Part shown: positions 15,877-25,571 of the stretch, piece by piece | How the letters are laid out: each line of letters starts with the position of its first letter | Numbering within the stretch: the stretch's first letter is position 1 | Assembly (NCBI RefSeq): GCF_900102335.1 | Contig: NZ_FNBM01000004.1 | Coordinates: forward strand, 1 to 64,000 | Source: Phytopseudomonas seleniipraecipitans | Lineage (GTDB): Bacteria > Pseudomonadota > Gammaproteobacteria > Pseudomonadales > Pseudomonadaceae | Direction of reading: 5' to 3' | DNA: 64,000 nucleotides | Translations under genes and position numbers: made by a program | Notes under the pieces: model-generated | Database searches by the model: none | The model's input: the letters and a program-made list of their open reading frames with translations, nothing else | What the model was told of the DNA's origin: nothing

Positions 15877-16822
15877 TCAGGCGCTCCACGGTGCGCGCCC
15901 ACATCTCGTCGACGGGCGCCTCCAACTTCAGCACGCCGCCTTCGGGCAGCGGGATATTCAGCTCATAGGCATGCAGGAACAGGCGCTTGCCACCCAACTC
16001 GCGAATCTCGCGACTGAAGTCGTCATCGCCGTACTTGCTGTCACCCGCGATGCAGTGACCGCCGTACTGGGCATGCACACGAATCTGGTGCGTTCGCCCA
16101 GTAACCGGCTTAGCCTCGACGAGGGTCGCGAACTCACCGAAACGGCGCAGCACGCGGAAGAGGGTCAGCGCCTCCTTGCCTTCGGAATTCACCTCGACCA
16201 TGCGCTCGCCCGAGCGCAGGTTGCTCTTGAGCAGCGGCGCATTGATCTGCTTCTTGGCAGTCGCCCAATGGCCGCGCACCAGCGCCATGTAGCGCTTATC
16301 GACGCCATCGCCTCGTAACTGCTCATGCAGATGACGCAGCATGCTGCGCTTCTTGGCGATCATCAGCAGGCCGGACGTGTCGCGGTCGAGGCGGTGCACC
16401 AACTCCAGATCCTTGGCATCCGGGCGCAGCTGGCGAAAGGCTTCGATCACGCCGTAGTTCAGGCCGCTGCCACCGTGCACGGCGATGCCAGCCGGCTTGT
16501 TAAGCACGATCAGCGCCTTGTCTTCATACACGATGGCTGCTTCCAGGCGTTGTAACAGGCCTTGAGCCAGGGGCTCAGGCTCGTCACGCTCGGCCAGGCG
16601 CAGCGGCGGTACACGCACGATGTCACCGGGCTGCAGCTTGTACTCGGGCTTGATCCTGCCTTTATTGACCCGCACCTCACCCTTGCGCAGGATGCGGTAG
16701 ATCAAAGTCTTGGGCACACCCTTGAGCTGGGTGCGAAGGAAGTTGTCGATGCGCTGACCCGCGAGTTCAGGCGCGACCTCAAGCAGCTGGACGCCGGAGG
16801 TTGGAGTAGTGGGTGTCGTCAT
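15869..16822 (-). CDS. rluC: 23S rRNA pseudouridine synthase RluC
   Basis: This 317-residue enzyme makes pseudouridines in 23S rRNA. It has an N-terminal S4 RNA-binding domain (about residues 23-75), followed by the RluA-type catalytic domain with HRLDRDTSG; Asp146 is the catalytic residue. Length and order fit RluC, which sits divergently from rne in Pseudomonas. The ATG at 16822 lacks a clear Shine-Dalgarno sequence: the preceding bases are ATCATCTCGACC. A -10-like TATCAT sits so close that the mRNA may be nearly leaderless. A GTG 12 codons upstream is the alternative start. Confidence 0.94.
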   Translation of the reverse strand: MTTPTTPTSGVQLLEVAPELAGQRIDNFLRTQLKGVPKTLIYRILRKGEVRVNKGRIKPEYKLQPGDIVRVPPLRLAERDEPEPLAQGLLQRLEAAIVYEDKALIVLNKPAGIAVHGGSGLNYGVIEAFRQLRPDAKDLELVHRLDRDTSGLLMIAKKRSMLRHLHEQLRGDGVDKRYMALVRGHWATAKKQINAPLLKSNLRSGERMVEVNSEGKEALTLFRVLRRFGEFATLVEAKPVTGRTHQIRVHAQYGGHCIAGDSKYGDDDFSREIRELGGKRLFLHAYELNIPLPEGGVLKLEAPVDEMWARTVERLSA

Positions 16823-16849
16823 GGTCGAGATGATACAATTTTTATGGAT

Positions 16850-16878
16850 TTGAAGCACTTAATCATTGCTGCTATAGT
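16850..16878 (+). promoter_or_regulatory. sigma-70 promoter of rne
   Basis: TTGAAG (16850-16855) and TATAGT (16873-16878) are separated by exactly 17 bases, which predicts a start near 16885. This lies about 684 bases before the rne ATG. It overlaps the upstream region of the divergent rluC gene. Confidence 0.75.
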
Positions 16879-16884
16879 CGCGAA

Positions 16885-17568
16885 TGCCGCCAAAAGCGGC
16901 CTGATTCACGGATGTTGCCAAACCGCCATCGTGAATCAAGCAACCCTTTCAGGACGTAAGGCCGTCCGACGGGTTCCTCATAGAGCGATAGGCCACCAAG
17001 GCTGCTCGAGAAACTCGGAAATAAGGCCTGAGACACAGATGCGTAACCTGCCCACATGGACGGTTGCGGTAAATGCCAACCCGCTGCGGATTTCGTGAGC
17101 GGCACCCGATTTTCAGCGATACGTGTAGGGTGGAGATGCACAACGGTCGGCCTGCGTAGCAAACAGCTTTAACCAAGACGCTTTATCTCGTCCGCTACCG
17201 ACCCTTGATTCCTCCTCCTGACTGAGAACGTACTTACGGTCTCGCGAGCTAGAGCCATGCAAGGCGCTACGTCAGTTACAGCCTCCGGCTGGACACTACG
17301 AGCAGGAAGCAACGCTTACCGCGGTAAGCCAGCTCCCAGCCCGTTTTAATGACGCAGTGCGGCCAATGTGCAGCGGACTACAAGCCTGTTCTGAGTGCTT
17401 TCTGTCATATACAGCGAGCAGGAGACGTCCGTCGCGGCCCAGCACAACTGGCTGCTGCCGCTCGACAATGAAACGATTTACGCCCGTTTCTGACGCGCCT
17501 GACACCGACCCTGAGCGTCGTGTGTGCCTAACGCGGCTTCCGGCAGCACCGGAAACCATTGGTACCAC
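16885..17568 (+). promoter_or_regulatory. long structured 5' leader of rne
   Basis: The 746-base gap between rluC and rne holds no convincing gene. Downstream of the predicted start it contains hairpins: GCCGC (16886-16890) with GCGGC (16896-16900), and a nine-base perfect stem, TGATTCACG (16902-16910) with CGTGAATCA (16930-16938). A single-arm copy of repeat family B (GTAGGGTGGA, 17125-17134) lies within it. RNase E is known in enterobacteria to cleave its own long leader to limit its synthesis; the same control is inferred here from length and structure, not from matching sequence. Confidence 0.55.
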
Positions 17569-20500
17569 ATGAAAAGAATGCTGATTAACGCGACTCAACC
17601 TGAAGAGTTGCGTGTTGCGCTGGTAGATGGCCAGCGCCTGTACGACCTGGACATCGAGTCAGGTGCCCGTGTACAGAAGAAATCCAACATCTACAAAGGG
17701 CGTATTACCCGCGTAGAACCAAGCCTTGAAGCCGCATTCGTCGACTTCGGCTCCGAGCGTCACGGCTTCCTCCCCCTCAAAGAAATCTCCCGCGAATACT
17801 TCAGCAAGGCCCCCGAAGGCCGCGTCAACATCAAGGACGTGCTCAAGGAAGGCCAGGAAGTCATCGTTCAGGTCGAGAAAGAAGAGCGTGGCAACAAGGG
17901 CGCAGCCCTGACCACCTTCATCAGCCTCGCCGGCCGCTATCTGGTTCTGATGCCTAACAACCCGCGTGCTGGTGGCATCAGCCGCCGCATCGAAGGTGAA
18001 GAGCGCAACGAACTGCGCGAAGCCCTCAACGGCCTCGACATTCCCAACGATATGGGCTTGATCGTACGCACCGCCGGTTTGGGCCGCAGCAGCGAAGAAA
18101 TGCAGTGGGATCTCGACTACCTGCTGCAACTGTGGAGCGCCATCAAGGAAGCCTCGCTGGATCGCCCTGCCCCATTCCTGATCTATCAGGAAAGCAACGT
18201 CATCATCCGCGCCATCCGCGACTACCTGCGCCAGGACATCGGCGAAGTACTTGTCGATAGCGTCGAAGCCCAGGAAGAAGCCCTGACCTTCATCCGCCAG
18301 GTGATGCCGCAGTACGCCAGCAAGATCAAGCTGTACGAAGACAGCGTGCCGCTGTTCAATCGCTTCCAGATCGAAAGCCAGATCGAAACCGCCTTCCAGC
18401 GTGAAGTGAAGTTGCCGTCCGGTGGTTCGATCTATATCGATCCGACCGAAGCACTGGTGTCCATCGACATCAACTCGGCGCGCGCCACCAAAGGCAGCGA
18501 CATCGAAGAAACCGCGCTGCAGACCAACCTGGAAGCCGCCGAAGAAATCGCCCGCCAGCTGCGCCTGCGCGACATCGGCGGCCTGATCGTCATCGACTTC
18601 ATCGACATGACGCCGGCCAAAAACCAGCGCGCCGTCGAAGAGAAAGTACGTGAAGCACTGGAAGCCGACCGCGCCCGTGTACAGGTTGGTCGCATCTCGC
18701 GCTTCGGCCTGCTGGAAATGTCCCGTCAGCGCCTGCGCCCCTCTCTGGGCGAAAGCAGCGGCATCGTCTGCCCGCGCTGCAACGGCCAAGGCATCATCCG
18801 TGACGTCGAATCGCTGTCCCTGGCCATTCTGCGCCTGATCGAAGAAGAAGCCCTGAAGGACCGCACCGCCGAGGTTCGCGCCCAGGTGCCAATCCCGGTC
18901 GCTGCTTTCCTGCTCAACGAGAAGCGCAACTCGATCACCAAGATCGAACTGCGCACCCGTGCACGCATTGTCATCCTGCCGAACGATCACCTGGAAACAC
19001 CGCACTTCGAAGTGCAGCGTATCCGTGATGACAGCCCGGAAGCCCAGAGCACCCAGACCAGCTACGAGATGGCCACGGTCGAGGTCGAGGAAGAGAAACC
19101 GGCTGCCGCCACTCGCACCTTGGTTCGCCAGGAAGCCGCGATCAAGGCCGCCCCGCCGCGCAGCGCACCAGCTCCGGAAGTGGCCGTTGCCGCCCCGGCG
19201 ACTCCGGTTGCTGCCGCACCGCAAACCGGTCTGTTCAAAGGTCTGGTGAAGTCCTTGGTGGGCTTGTTCGCCAGCGCCGAAGAGCCGCAGAAACCAACCG
19301 TCGTCGAGAAGAAGCCAGGCGAGCGTCAGCCGCGTGGTGACGAGCGTCGCAACGGCCGCCAGCAGAACCGCAACCGCGGCAGCCGCCGTGACGAAGAGCG
19401 CAAGCCGCGCGAAGAACGAGCCCCACGTGAAGACCGCGCCCCGCGCGAGGAACGTGCGCCGCGTGAAGAGCGCGCACCGCGCGAAGAACGTCAGCCGCGT
19501 GCCCCGCGTGAAGAGCGCCAGCCGCGTGAGAACGTGGAAGTGCGTGAACCGCAGGAAGTGCGTCAGTCCCGTCCGCCGCGCGAAGGCCAGGAAAACCGTC
19601 GTGAGCGTCGCCCGCGTGAAGAGCGTCAGCCGCGTGAACTGCGTGCCCCGCTTGATGCCGAGCCGCAGAACGAAACCGCTGGTGAAGAAGCACGTGCAGA
19701 ACGCCCACAGCGTGAACCGCGTCAGCCACGCCAGCCGCGTGAAGAGCGTCAACCGCGCGCTGAGCAGGCTCAGGCCGATAGCGCTGAAGAGGAAGTGCTG
19801 AACAACGACGAGCAGCAGGACGACGATCAGGACGGCACCGAGGGCAGCGAACGCCCACGTCGCCGCTCCCGTGGTCAGCGTCGCCGCAGCAACCGTCGCG
19901 AGCGTCAGCGTGATGCCGATGGCAACCTGATCGAAGGCAGCGAAAGCAGTGACGACAGCAACGAGGAGCCGGTAGACGGCGCCCGTATCGCAGCCGCCGC
20001 CACCGTAGCCGCTGTAATCGCGGAAACCGAGCAGCCTGCCGAACAGCAGCTTGTCGCTCAGGAAGCTAGCACTCCTGCCCCTACTGAAATCGCAGCCCCT
20101 GCTGCGACTCAGGAAGCACAGGCAACGGCCGAGGTCGAGCAGCCAGCGCAAGCAGCCATCGAATTCGCCGACGCAGCTCCTGCGCCAGCCGAAGTGCCAG
20201 CTGAAACAGTGGCCGAACGTGCTGATGCAGTGATTGAGCCTCTGCCGGAAATCGAGCAACCACGTGCTTCGGCCACCTCGTTCGAAGCCGAGCCACAGGT
20301 CGCCCCTGCGGATGCCGAGCCGGTGCGTGAAGCGGCCGTTGAAGCAGCGGTTGCTGAAACGCCGATCATCGAAGCGCCAGTTGCTGAAACCACCTTCGAG
20401 ACTGCTCCGGCAGCCCCGGAAGCGGTAGTGGAAGCACCGGTAGCCGAAGAGCCGGCAGCACCTGCGGCAGCAGTGACCAGCAATGGCCGCGCACCGAACG

Positions 20501-20763
20501 ACCCGCGTGAAGTGCGTCGCCGCAAGCGTGAAGAAGAGCGTCTGGCCCGTGAAGCTGCTGAGGCTGCCAAGACTGCTCCAGCTGTTGCTGTCGTCGAAGC
20601 TGCTCCGGCTGTGGAAGCTGCTCCAGCAGTGGAAAGCGATACCGTGGTCGACACTCAACAGGCCAACGCGCCGGTCGAGCCGGTCCAGCCCGCTGACGTG
20701 ATCGTCACTCCGCTAGACGAAAGCGCCCAGCAGGATCAGGACGAGCGCAAGCCGCAAGCCTGA
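17569..20763 (+). CDS. rne: ribonuclease E
   Basis: This 1064-residue endoribonuclease starts most mRNA decay and processes rRNA and tRNA. In the N-terminal catalytic half (about residues 1-520) the S1 domain is followed by the DNase I-like domain (SIDINSA and IDFIDM hold metal ligands) and the zinc link CPRCNG (Cys401, Cys404). The C-terminal half is low-complexity. It has an arginine-rich stretch of repeated [12 protein letters not shown] units (about residues 615-770) for RNA binding, then acidic and Ala/Pro/Glu/Val-rich repeats, and a final [13 protein letters not shown] segment. Start [10 protein letters not shown] is the family start. A terminator follows. Confidence 0.96.
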   Translation: MKRMLINATQPEELRVALVDGQRLYDLDIESGARVQKKSNIYKGRITRVEPSLEAAFVDFGSERHGFLPLKEISREYFSKAPEGRVNIKDVLKEGQEVIVQVEKEERGNKGAALTTFISLAGRYLVLMPNNPRAGGISRRIEGEERNELREALNGLDIPNDMGLIVRTAGLGRSSEEMQWDLDYLLQLWSAIKEASLDRPAPFLIYQESNVIIRAIRDYLRQDIGEVLVDSVEAQEEALTFIRQVMPQYASKIKLYEDSVPLFNRFQIESQIETAFQREVKLPSGGSIYIDPTEALVSIDINSARATKGSDIEETALQTNLEAAEEIARQLRLRDIGGLIVIDFIDMTPAKNQRAVEEKVREALEADRARVQVGRISRFGLLEMSRQRLRPSLGESSGIVCPRCNGQGIIRDVESLSLAILRLIEEEALKDRTAEVRAQVPIPVAAFLLNEKRNSITKIELRTRARIVILPNDHLETPHFEVQRIRDDSPEAQSTQTSYEMATVEVEEEKPAAATRTLVRQEAAIKAAPPRSAPAPEVAVAAPATPVAAAPQTGLFKGLVKSLVGLFASAEEPQKPTVVEKKPGERQPRGDERRNGRQQNRNRGSRRDEERKPREERAPREDRAPREERAPREERAPREERQPRAPREERQPRENVEVREPQEVRQSRPPREGQENRRERRPREERQPRELRAPLDAEPQNETAGEEARAERPQREPRQPRQPREERQPRAEQAQADSAEEEVLNNDEQQDDDQDGTEGSERPRRRSRGQRRRSNRRERQRDADGNLIEGSESSDDSNEEPVDGARIAAAATVAAVIAETEQPAEQQLVAQEASTPAPTEIAAPAATQEAQATAEVEQPAQAAIEFADAAPAPAEVPAETVAERADAVIEPLPEIEQPRASATSFEAEPQVAPADAEPVREAAVEAAVAETPIIEAPVAETTFETAPAAPEAVVEAPVAEEPAAPAAAVTSNGRAPNDPREVRRRKREEERLAREAAEAAKTAPAVAVVEAAPAVEAAPAVESDTVVDTQQANAPVEPVQPADVIVTPLDESAQQDQDERKPQA

Positions 20764-20780
20764 TAGGTAACGCGGCAAAG

Positions 20781-20810
20781 AAAAGGGGATGCTTCGGCAT
20801 CCCCTTTTTT
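20781..20810 (+). terminator. intrinsic terminator of rne
   Basis: AAGGGGATGC, a TTCG loop and GCATCCCCTT followed by TTTT form a strong UUCG-capped hairpin with a U-run, 18 bases after the rne stop. The A-run before it means it could also act on the minus strand, after murB. Confidence 0.92.
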
Positions 20811-20940
20811 GTGGCTGGCATTTAGGTTTGAGCATGACCGCCGTTGGCCGGCGCACGCGACATCGGCAGCCCAGGAATGGATCAAAGGAGAAAAGGAACC
20901 GGTGCACCTCGCCACTCGGCGAAGTGCACCTGGACGTCGA

Positions 20941-21960
20941 TCAGAGCACGTTCGGCTCGATCTCCAGGCTCACGCCAAAGCGCTCTGCGATATCCGCCTG
21001 AATGCGCTGCGCCAGCCCGAGCAGTTGCTGCCCGGTGGCATGCCCATAGTTGACCAGCACCAGCGCCTGCAGGCGATGAACGCCTGCATCGCCGTCACGG
21101 AAGCCTTTCCAGCCGGCCTTCTCGATCAGCCAGCCGGCCGCCAGCTTCACCTGACCATCGGCCTGAGGATAGGCAACCAGATCCACATGCTGTTGCTGCA
21201 ACCGCTGCGCCAGCTCAGCCGGCACCAGCGGATTCTTGAAAAAGCTGCCAGCATTGCCAAGTACGGCGGGGTCGGGCAGCTTCTCGCTGCGAATGGCGCA
21301 GATGGCCCGGCTGACATCGCTGGCGCTCGGCGCCTCGATACCCTGCTCGGCCAGGCGCTGGTGCACCGGGCCATAATCAAGATGCAGGCTCGCATTGCGC
21401 TCCAGAGCAAAGCGCACACGCAGAATGATCCAGCGGCCGCTCTCCCGCTTGAAGCGGCTGTCGCGGTAGGCAAAGGCGCAATCCTGAAGATCGAACTCGC
21501 GGATCTCGCCGCTTCGCCGGTCAAGCGCCGTCAGGCCAAGGAAACAGTCCTTCAGTTCGACGCCGTAGGCACCGATGTTCTGCACCGGCGAAGCGCCGAC
21601 CGTGCCCGGAATCAGGCTGAGGTTTTCCAGACCTGCGAAACCCTGCTGCAGCGTCCACAGTACGAAACCGTGCCAGGGCTCGCCCGCCTCGGCTTCGATC
21701 TCTACGCGCTGGCCGTCATCGGCGACGACGCGAATGCCACGGCTGGCCATGCGCAGCACCAGTGCCTCGACGTTGGCGGTCAGCAGCAGGTTGCTGCCGC
21801 CCCCGAGCACCAGCAGCGGCACCTGCCGGTCCCGCGCGGCGTCCAGCGCCTGGCGTACCTGGGCATCGTCAGAGGCCTCGGCCCAATAGCGGGCGGCCAC
21901 GTCGACGCCAAAGGTATTGTAGGCCCTGAGCGACACGGCAGACTGCACCACCAAGGTCAT
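20941..21960 (-). CDS. murB: UDP-N-acetylenolpyruvoylglucosamine reductase MurB
   Basis: This 339-residue FAD enzyme carries out the second committed step of peptidoglycan precursor synthesis. FAD-binding LVLGGGSNLL near residue 50, and the proton-donor Ser239 in GNAGSFFKNP, are both present. Length and domain plan match the E. coli-type (type I) MurB. It is the last gene of the exbB-to-murB operon; its ATG overlaps the phosphatase stop by four bases. Confidence 0.96.
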   Translation of the reverse strand: MTLVVQSAVSLRAYNTFGVDVAARYWAEASDDAQVRQALDAARDRQVPLLVLGGGSNLLLTANVEALVLRMASRGIRVVADDGQRVEIEAEAGEPWHGFVLWTLQQGFAGLENLSLIPGTVGASPVQNIGAYGVELKDCFLGLTALDRRSGEIREFDLQDCAFAYRDSRFKRESGRWIILRVRFALERNASLHLDYGPVHQRLAEQGIEAPSASDVSRAICAIRSEKLPDPAVLGNAGSFFKNPLVPAELAQRLQQQHVDLVAYPQADGQVKLAAGWLIEKAGWKGFRDGDAGVHRLQALVLVNYGHATGQQLLGLAQRIQADIAERFGVSLEIEPNVL

Positions 21961-22421
21961 AGACGCCCCTTGAGTTCGATAAGCAGCGCATCGCTGGCCG
22001 CTTCGAGCAGATCCAGCACGTGCTCGAAGCCTTCATTGCCGCCGTAGTACGGGTCGGGCACCTCATCCACCGCCAGTTGGTAACGGCGCAGATACAGATC
22101 CAGTTCGCCGCGCGCCTGAGCCGGACGCATGCGCTGCAGGTCGCGCAGATTGGCGACATCCATGGCCAGCACCAAGTCAAAACGAGCGAAGTCATCCGGG
22201 GATACCTGGCGACCGCGCAGGTTCGACAAGTCATAGCCGCGCCGACTGGCCACTTCTTGCGTACGCGAATCCGGCGCTTTGCCGACGTGCCAGTCGCCTG
22301 TACCGGCAGAATCCACGTCGATGCGTTCCGCCAGGCCTGCCTGTTGCAGGCGCTGGCGGAACACCGCTTCGGCGGTGGGGGATCGGCAGATATTACCCAG
22401 ACAAACGAACAGGACGCGCAT
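21957..22421 (-). CDS. low-molecular-weight protein tyrosine phosphatase
   Basis: This 154-residue cytoplasmic phosphatase has the P-loop CLGNICRS, with nucleophile Cys7 and Arg13, and the DPYYGG general-acid loop near residue 118. Relatives include Wzb/PtpA. The ATG at 22421 overlaps the kdsB stop codon by one base (TGATG), and its end overlaps murB, so it is embedded in a cell-envelope operon. No cognate tyrosine kinase is in the window; the substrate is unknown. Confidence 0.93.
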   Translation of the reverse strand: MRVLFVCLGNICRSPTAEAVFRQRLQQAGLAERIDVDSAGTGDWHVGKAPDSRTQEVASRRGYDLSNLRGRQVSPDDFARFDLVLAMDVANLRDLQRMRPAQARGELDLYLRRYQLAVDEVPDPYYGGNEGFEHVLDLLEAASDALLIELKGRL

Positions 22422-23185
22422 CAGGCGCCCAGCAATCGGCGGACGCGATCGAGGTCTTCCTGGGTATCGACACCGGCGGGTGGCGCTTCCAAGGCATCGG
22501 CGACGTGAATGCGCACGCCGTGCCAGAGTGCTCGCAGTTGTTCCAGGCACTCGGTATTTTCCAGCCAGCATGGGCCCCAGGCGACGAAGTCCTGAAGGAA
22601 GCCGGCGCGGTAGGCATAGATGCCGATGTGTCGGCGATAAGGAACATCAGCAGGCAAGCTATCGCGATCAGCGGCAAAGGCATCACGCGCCCAGGGCAGC
22701 GGCGCGCGGCTGAAGGTCAGCGCCAGGCCGTTGCGGTCGGTAGCGACCTTGACCACATTGGGATTGAACAAGGCGGCAACATCGCTGATCGGCTCGGCCA
22801 GGGTGGCGATGGCGGCCTGCGGATTGGCCGCGAGGTTGGCGGCGACCTGATCAATGATCGCGGGCGGCACCAGCGGCTCGTCACCTTGCACGTTGACCAC
22901 AATGGCATCAGCCGCCAACCCCAATGCAGCCGCCACTTCAGCCAAACGGTCGGTGCCGGAATTATGATCGGCGCGAGTCAGTATCACCTGCGCGCCGAAG
23001 CCCTGACAGGCTTCGACGATGCGCGCGTCGTCGGTGGCGACCACCACCTGCCCTGCACTGCTCTTGCAGGCCTGCTCCCAGACATGCTGGATCATCGGCT
23101 TGCCGGCGATATCCTGCAACGGCTTGCCCGGCAGGCGGGTGGACGCATAACGCGCCGGAATCACCACGGTAAAGGCGTTGCTCAT
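22421..23185 (-). CDS. kdsB: CMP-KDO synthetase (3-deoxy-manno-octulosonate cytidylyltransferase)
   Basis: This 254-residue enzyme activates KDO with CTP for lipopolysaccharide inner-core assembly. The nucleotidyltransferase signature [15 protein letters not shown] at the N-terminus, and NVQGDEPL with the metal-binding Asp, are visible. Length is standard. It starts two bases after the Trm112-like gene and overlaps the phosphatase gene. Together with lpxK in the same operon it supports LPS synthesis. Confidence 0.96.
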   Translation of the reverse strand: MSNAFTVVIPARYASTRLPGKPLQDIAGKPMIQHVWEQACKSSAGQVVVATDDARIVEACQGFGAQVILTRADHNSGTDRLAEVAAALGLAADAIVVNVQGDEPLVPPAIIDQVAANLAANPQAAIATLAEPISDVAALFNPNVVKVATDRNGLALTFSRAPLPWARDAFAADRDSLPADVPYRRHIGIYAYRAGFLQDFVAWGPCWLENTECLEQLRALWHGVRIHVADALEAPPAGVDTQEDLDRVRRLLGA

Positions 23186-23186
23186 C

Positions 23187-23372
23187 TTACTTGTCCAGGC
23201 GTTCGTCATCGTTGAGGGTGCGGGCTTCGCTTTCCAGCATGACCGGAATGCCATCGCGGATCGGATAGGCCACGCCAGCACCTTTACTGATCAGTTCGGT
23301 CTTGTCCTGGCTGAGCTTGAGCGGGCCCTTGGTGATCGGGCAGGCCAGGATATCGAGCAGTTTCGGGTCCAT
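23187..23372 (-). CDS. Trm112 / YcaR-like small protein
   Basis: This 61-residue Trm112-family protein begins [18 protein letters not shown]. Only one of the two classical cysteine pairs is recognisable (LACPIT, with Lys where a second Cys often stands), so zinc binding is doubtful. Such proteins are nearly always found between lpxK and kdsB in gammaproteobacteria, but their function there is not established. It overlaps no gene; spacing is 41 bases from lpxK and 1 base from kdsB. Confidence 0.9.
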   Translation of the reverse strand: MDPKLLDILACPITKGPLKLSQDKTELISKGAGVAYPIRDGIPVMLESEARTLNDDERLDK

Positions 23373-23413
23373 GGGTAATCCTTGAGAGCTAGAGGAGTGA
23401 GCGCGCGACGCCG

Positions 23414-24418
23414 TTACTGCTCGCCGAGCAGGCGATCCAGCCGCGCGTCGAACCACGCGCGGAACGCCGCCGAGGGCTGCGCGTCGACGGCCAGATACCA
23501 CCAGTCGTCGCCTGCGAAAGCCCGGCATTTCACCGCATCCTTCTCCGTCATCACCAACGGCAGCGCCGGCAAGAAACTCAGCAGCTCGGCGCTGTAGGCA
23601 GCATGGTCGGCGAAGGCATGCGCAACAGGCCGCCAGTGTAGCGCCTCAAGGGTTGTGAAGAAACGCTGCGGGTTGCCGATGCCGGCCACCGCGTGCACGG
23701 CCTGACCGGGGGCAAAGTGATCGAGCGGACGACGCTCACCACTGCGCAGGTTGATCAGGGCGCTGGGCACCAGAGTAAAAGCATAACCGCCCTGCGGATC
23801 GTGCGATGCGCCGTTGTAAAGGCAGGCATCCACACTCTGCAGCCGCTCGGCCGGTTCGCGCAGCGGCCCGGCGGGCAGACAACGGCCGTTGCCCAGACCA
23901 CGTGCGCCATCGATAAGCACCAGCTCCACATCACGCGCCAGGCGGTAATGCTGCAAGCCGTCATCGCTGAGCAATAGATCCAGCGGTTCCTCGGCCAGTA
24001 ACGCGCGAGCGGCCCGGCTGCGATCTGGATCGATCATCAGTGGCACGCCACTGCGCTGAACGATGAGCAACGGCTCATCGCCGGCATGCTCTGCACTCTG
24101 CTCGGCACGAACTCGCCAAGGCAGACTCGGCGGCTTGGCACCGTAACCGCGGCTGATCACGCCAACGCGCAGGCCGCGGGCCTGGCACTGCTCGACCAGC
24201 CAAAGAATCAGCGGGGTTTTACCGGTACCGCCAACAGTGACGTTGCCGACCACGATCAGCGGAACAGCCGCGCGATAGATATCCCCTTCGCCAGCGAGAA
24301 AGCGCGCGCGCTTGCGCTGCACAACGCCCCGGTACAAGGCCTCCAGCGGACGCAATAGCGCCAGCGCCGGATGGCCTTGGTACCACGCCCTCACTAGGCG
24401 ATCGGAAAAGCTCGCCAT
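23414..24418 (-). CDS. lpxK: tetraacyldisaccharide 4'-kinase LpxK
   Basis: This 334-residue inner-membrane-associated P-loop kinase phosphorylates the 4' position of the lipid A precursor. The Walker A motif GGTGKT is at residues 63-68, and an N-terminal amphipathic or membrane helix region precedes it. Full length. The ATG overlaps the exbD stop codon by one base. It is the essential lipid A gene in the exbBD-lpxK-kdsB operon. Confidence 0.95.
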   Translation of the reverse strand: MASFSDRLVRAWYQGHPALALLRPLEALYRGVVQRKRARFLAGEGDIYRAAVPLIVVGNVTVGGTGKTPLILWLVEQCQARGLRVGVISRGYGAKPPSLPWRVRAEQSAEHAGDEPLLIVQRSGVPLMIDPDRSRAARALLAEEPLDLLLSDDGLQHYRLARDVELVLIDGARGLGNGRCLPAGPLREPAERLQSVDACLYNGASHDPQGGYAFTLVPSALINLRSGERRPLDHFAPGQAVHAVAGIGNPQRFFTTLEALHWRPVAHAFADHAAYSAELLSFLPALPLVMTEKDAVKCRAFAGDDWWYLAVDAQPSAAFRAWFDARLDRLLGEQ

Positions 24419-24846
24419 CAGGGCGCGGCCTGGGTCTCGACGGTGGTGATGCGCAGGTGCGAGAAGCCAAGTTTACCGGCCGCATCCATGGCGGTAACCA
24501 CCGACTGGTGAGCCGTCTTGGCATCGGCGCTGATGGTCAGCGGCAAGCTGTTGTCGCCGCCGGATTCCTTCTGCAACGCGGCCATCAGGTTATCCAGATC
24601 ATTCTTGATCAGTGCCTGGCCATTCAGCGAGAAACCGCCGTCGGCAGCGATCACCACCTCCAGCTGCGTCAGCTCACTCTGCTCTGGCGGCGTACCGCTG
24701 GCAGCCTCAGGCAGGTCGACCTGCATGCGCGTTTCACGGGTGAAGGTGGTGGTCACCACGAAGAACAGCAGGAGGATGAATACCACGTCGATCAGCGAGG
24801 CGAGATTGATCTCGACCTGCTCGCGCCGTCTACGTTTGAACTTCAC
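24418..24846 (-). CDS. exbD: ExbD/TolR-family biopolymer transport protein
   Basis: This 142-residue protein has one N-terminal membrane span carrying the essential Asp ([13 protein letters not shown]), followed by a periplasmic domain. It partners ExbB to couple proton flow to outer-membrane work. The start is GTG at 24846, which overlaps the exbB stop (GTGA), so translation is coupled. There is no tonB gene nearby; the pair may serve a lipid-related or TonB-dependent function. Which one cannot be told from sequence. Confidence 0.93.
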   Translation of the reverse strand: MKFKRRRREQVEINLASLIDVVFILLLFFVVTTTFTRETRMQVDLPEAASGTPPEQSELTQLEVVIAADGGFSLNGQALIKNDLDNLMAALQKESGGDNSLPLTISADAKTAHQSVVTAMDAAGKLGFSHLRITTVETQAAP

Positions 24847-25499
24847 GCCTTCTTGCTCCCCTTGGCCGGCTTGGGCTCCTCGGCCAGGTCGACGTCACGC
24901 TCGCCCTGCACCATCTCCACCAGCTTGATCGCTTCCTGCTCCATGCCGACCACCAGCTCGTCGACACGGCGCTGCAGAAAGCGATGGAAGAACAGCGCCG
25001 GAATGGCCACGATCAGGCCTGAGGCTGTAGTGACCAGCGCCTTGGAAATACCACCAGCCAGCAAAGCCGGATTGGCCGTGCTGCCCCCCATGAACGAGCC
25101 GAAGATATCGATCATGGCGATCACCGTGCCGAGCAAACCGAGCAGCGGCGTGATCCCGGCGATGGTGCCCAGCGCATTCAGATAACGCTCCATCTCGTGC
25201 ACCACACGGGCGGCCGCCTCCTCGATGCACTCCTTCATCACCTCACGGCCGTGCTTGGAATTGGCCAGGCCTGCGGCGAGGATTTCTCCCAACGGCGAAT
25301 CGGCACGCAGTTCCTTGAGCTTCTGGTTGTTGAGCTGCTTGTCCTTGATCCAGCGCCACACCTGCCCGAGCAGGTTGGGGGGCGTGACCCGGCTGACACG
25401 CAACGTCCAAAGCCGCTCAGCGATAATGCCCAGAGCGGCGATTGAACACAGAATGATCGGCAGCATCACCCAGCCGCCAGCTATAACCAGTTCCCACAC
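24843..25499 (-). CDS. exbB: ExbB/TolQ/MotA-family proton channel protein
   Basis: This 218-residue inner-membrane protein has three membrane spans (about residues 8-30, 115-138 and 160-185) with the GTVIAMI/PALL conserved parts of the MotA/TolQ/ExbB family. The start was set at GTG 25499, because AGGGGA lies nine bases before it and the family begins with VWELVIAGG; the open frame extends 11 codons further. It heads the seven-gene operon through murB. Confidence 0.92.
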   Translation of the reverse strand: MWELVIAGGWVMLPIILCSIAALGIIAERLWTLRVSRVTPPNLLGQVWRWIKDKQLNNQKLKELRADSPLGEILAAGLANSKHGREVMKECIEEAAARVVHEMERYLNALGTIAGITPLLGLLGTVIAMIDIFGSFMGGSTANPALLAGGISKALVTTASGLIVAIPALFFHRFLQRRVDELVVGMEQEAIKLVEMVQGERDVDLAEEPKPAKGSKKA

Positions 25500-25571
25500 G
25501 GTGGCAGATCCCCTTCGCAAAAGTGGCGCCACTCTAGCATAGGGTCGTGATGCCGCCGACGGCTGCGGTTC

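Noticed and set aside
19420..19560. Possible tandem-repeat or CRISPR-like array
   Set aside because: The periodicity is protein-coding (PREER units in frame within rne), with no equal-length unique spacers.
17659..20658. Minus-strand open frame of 999 codons opposite rne
   Set aside because: Antisense of rne; its Phe/Leu/Arg-rich repeats are just the complement of the PREER and Ala/Glu repeats.
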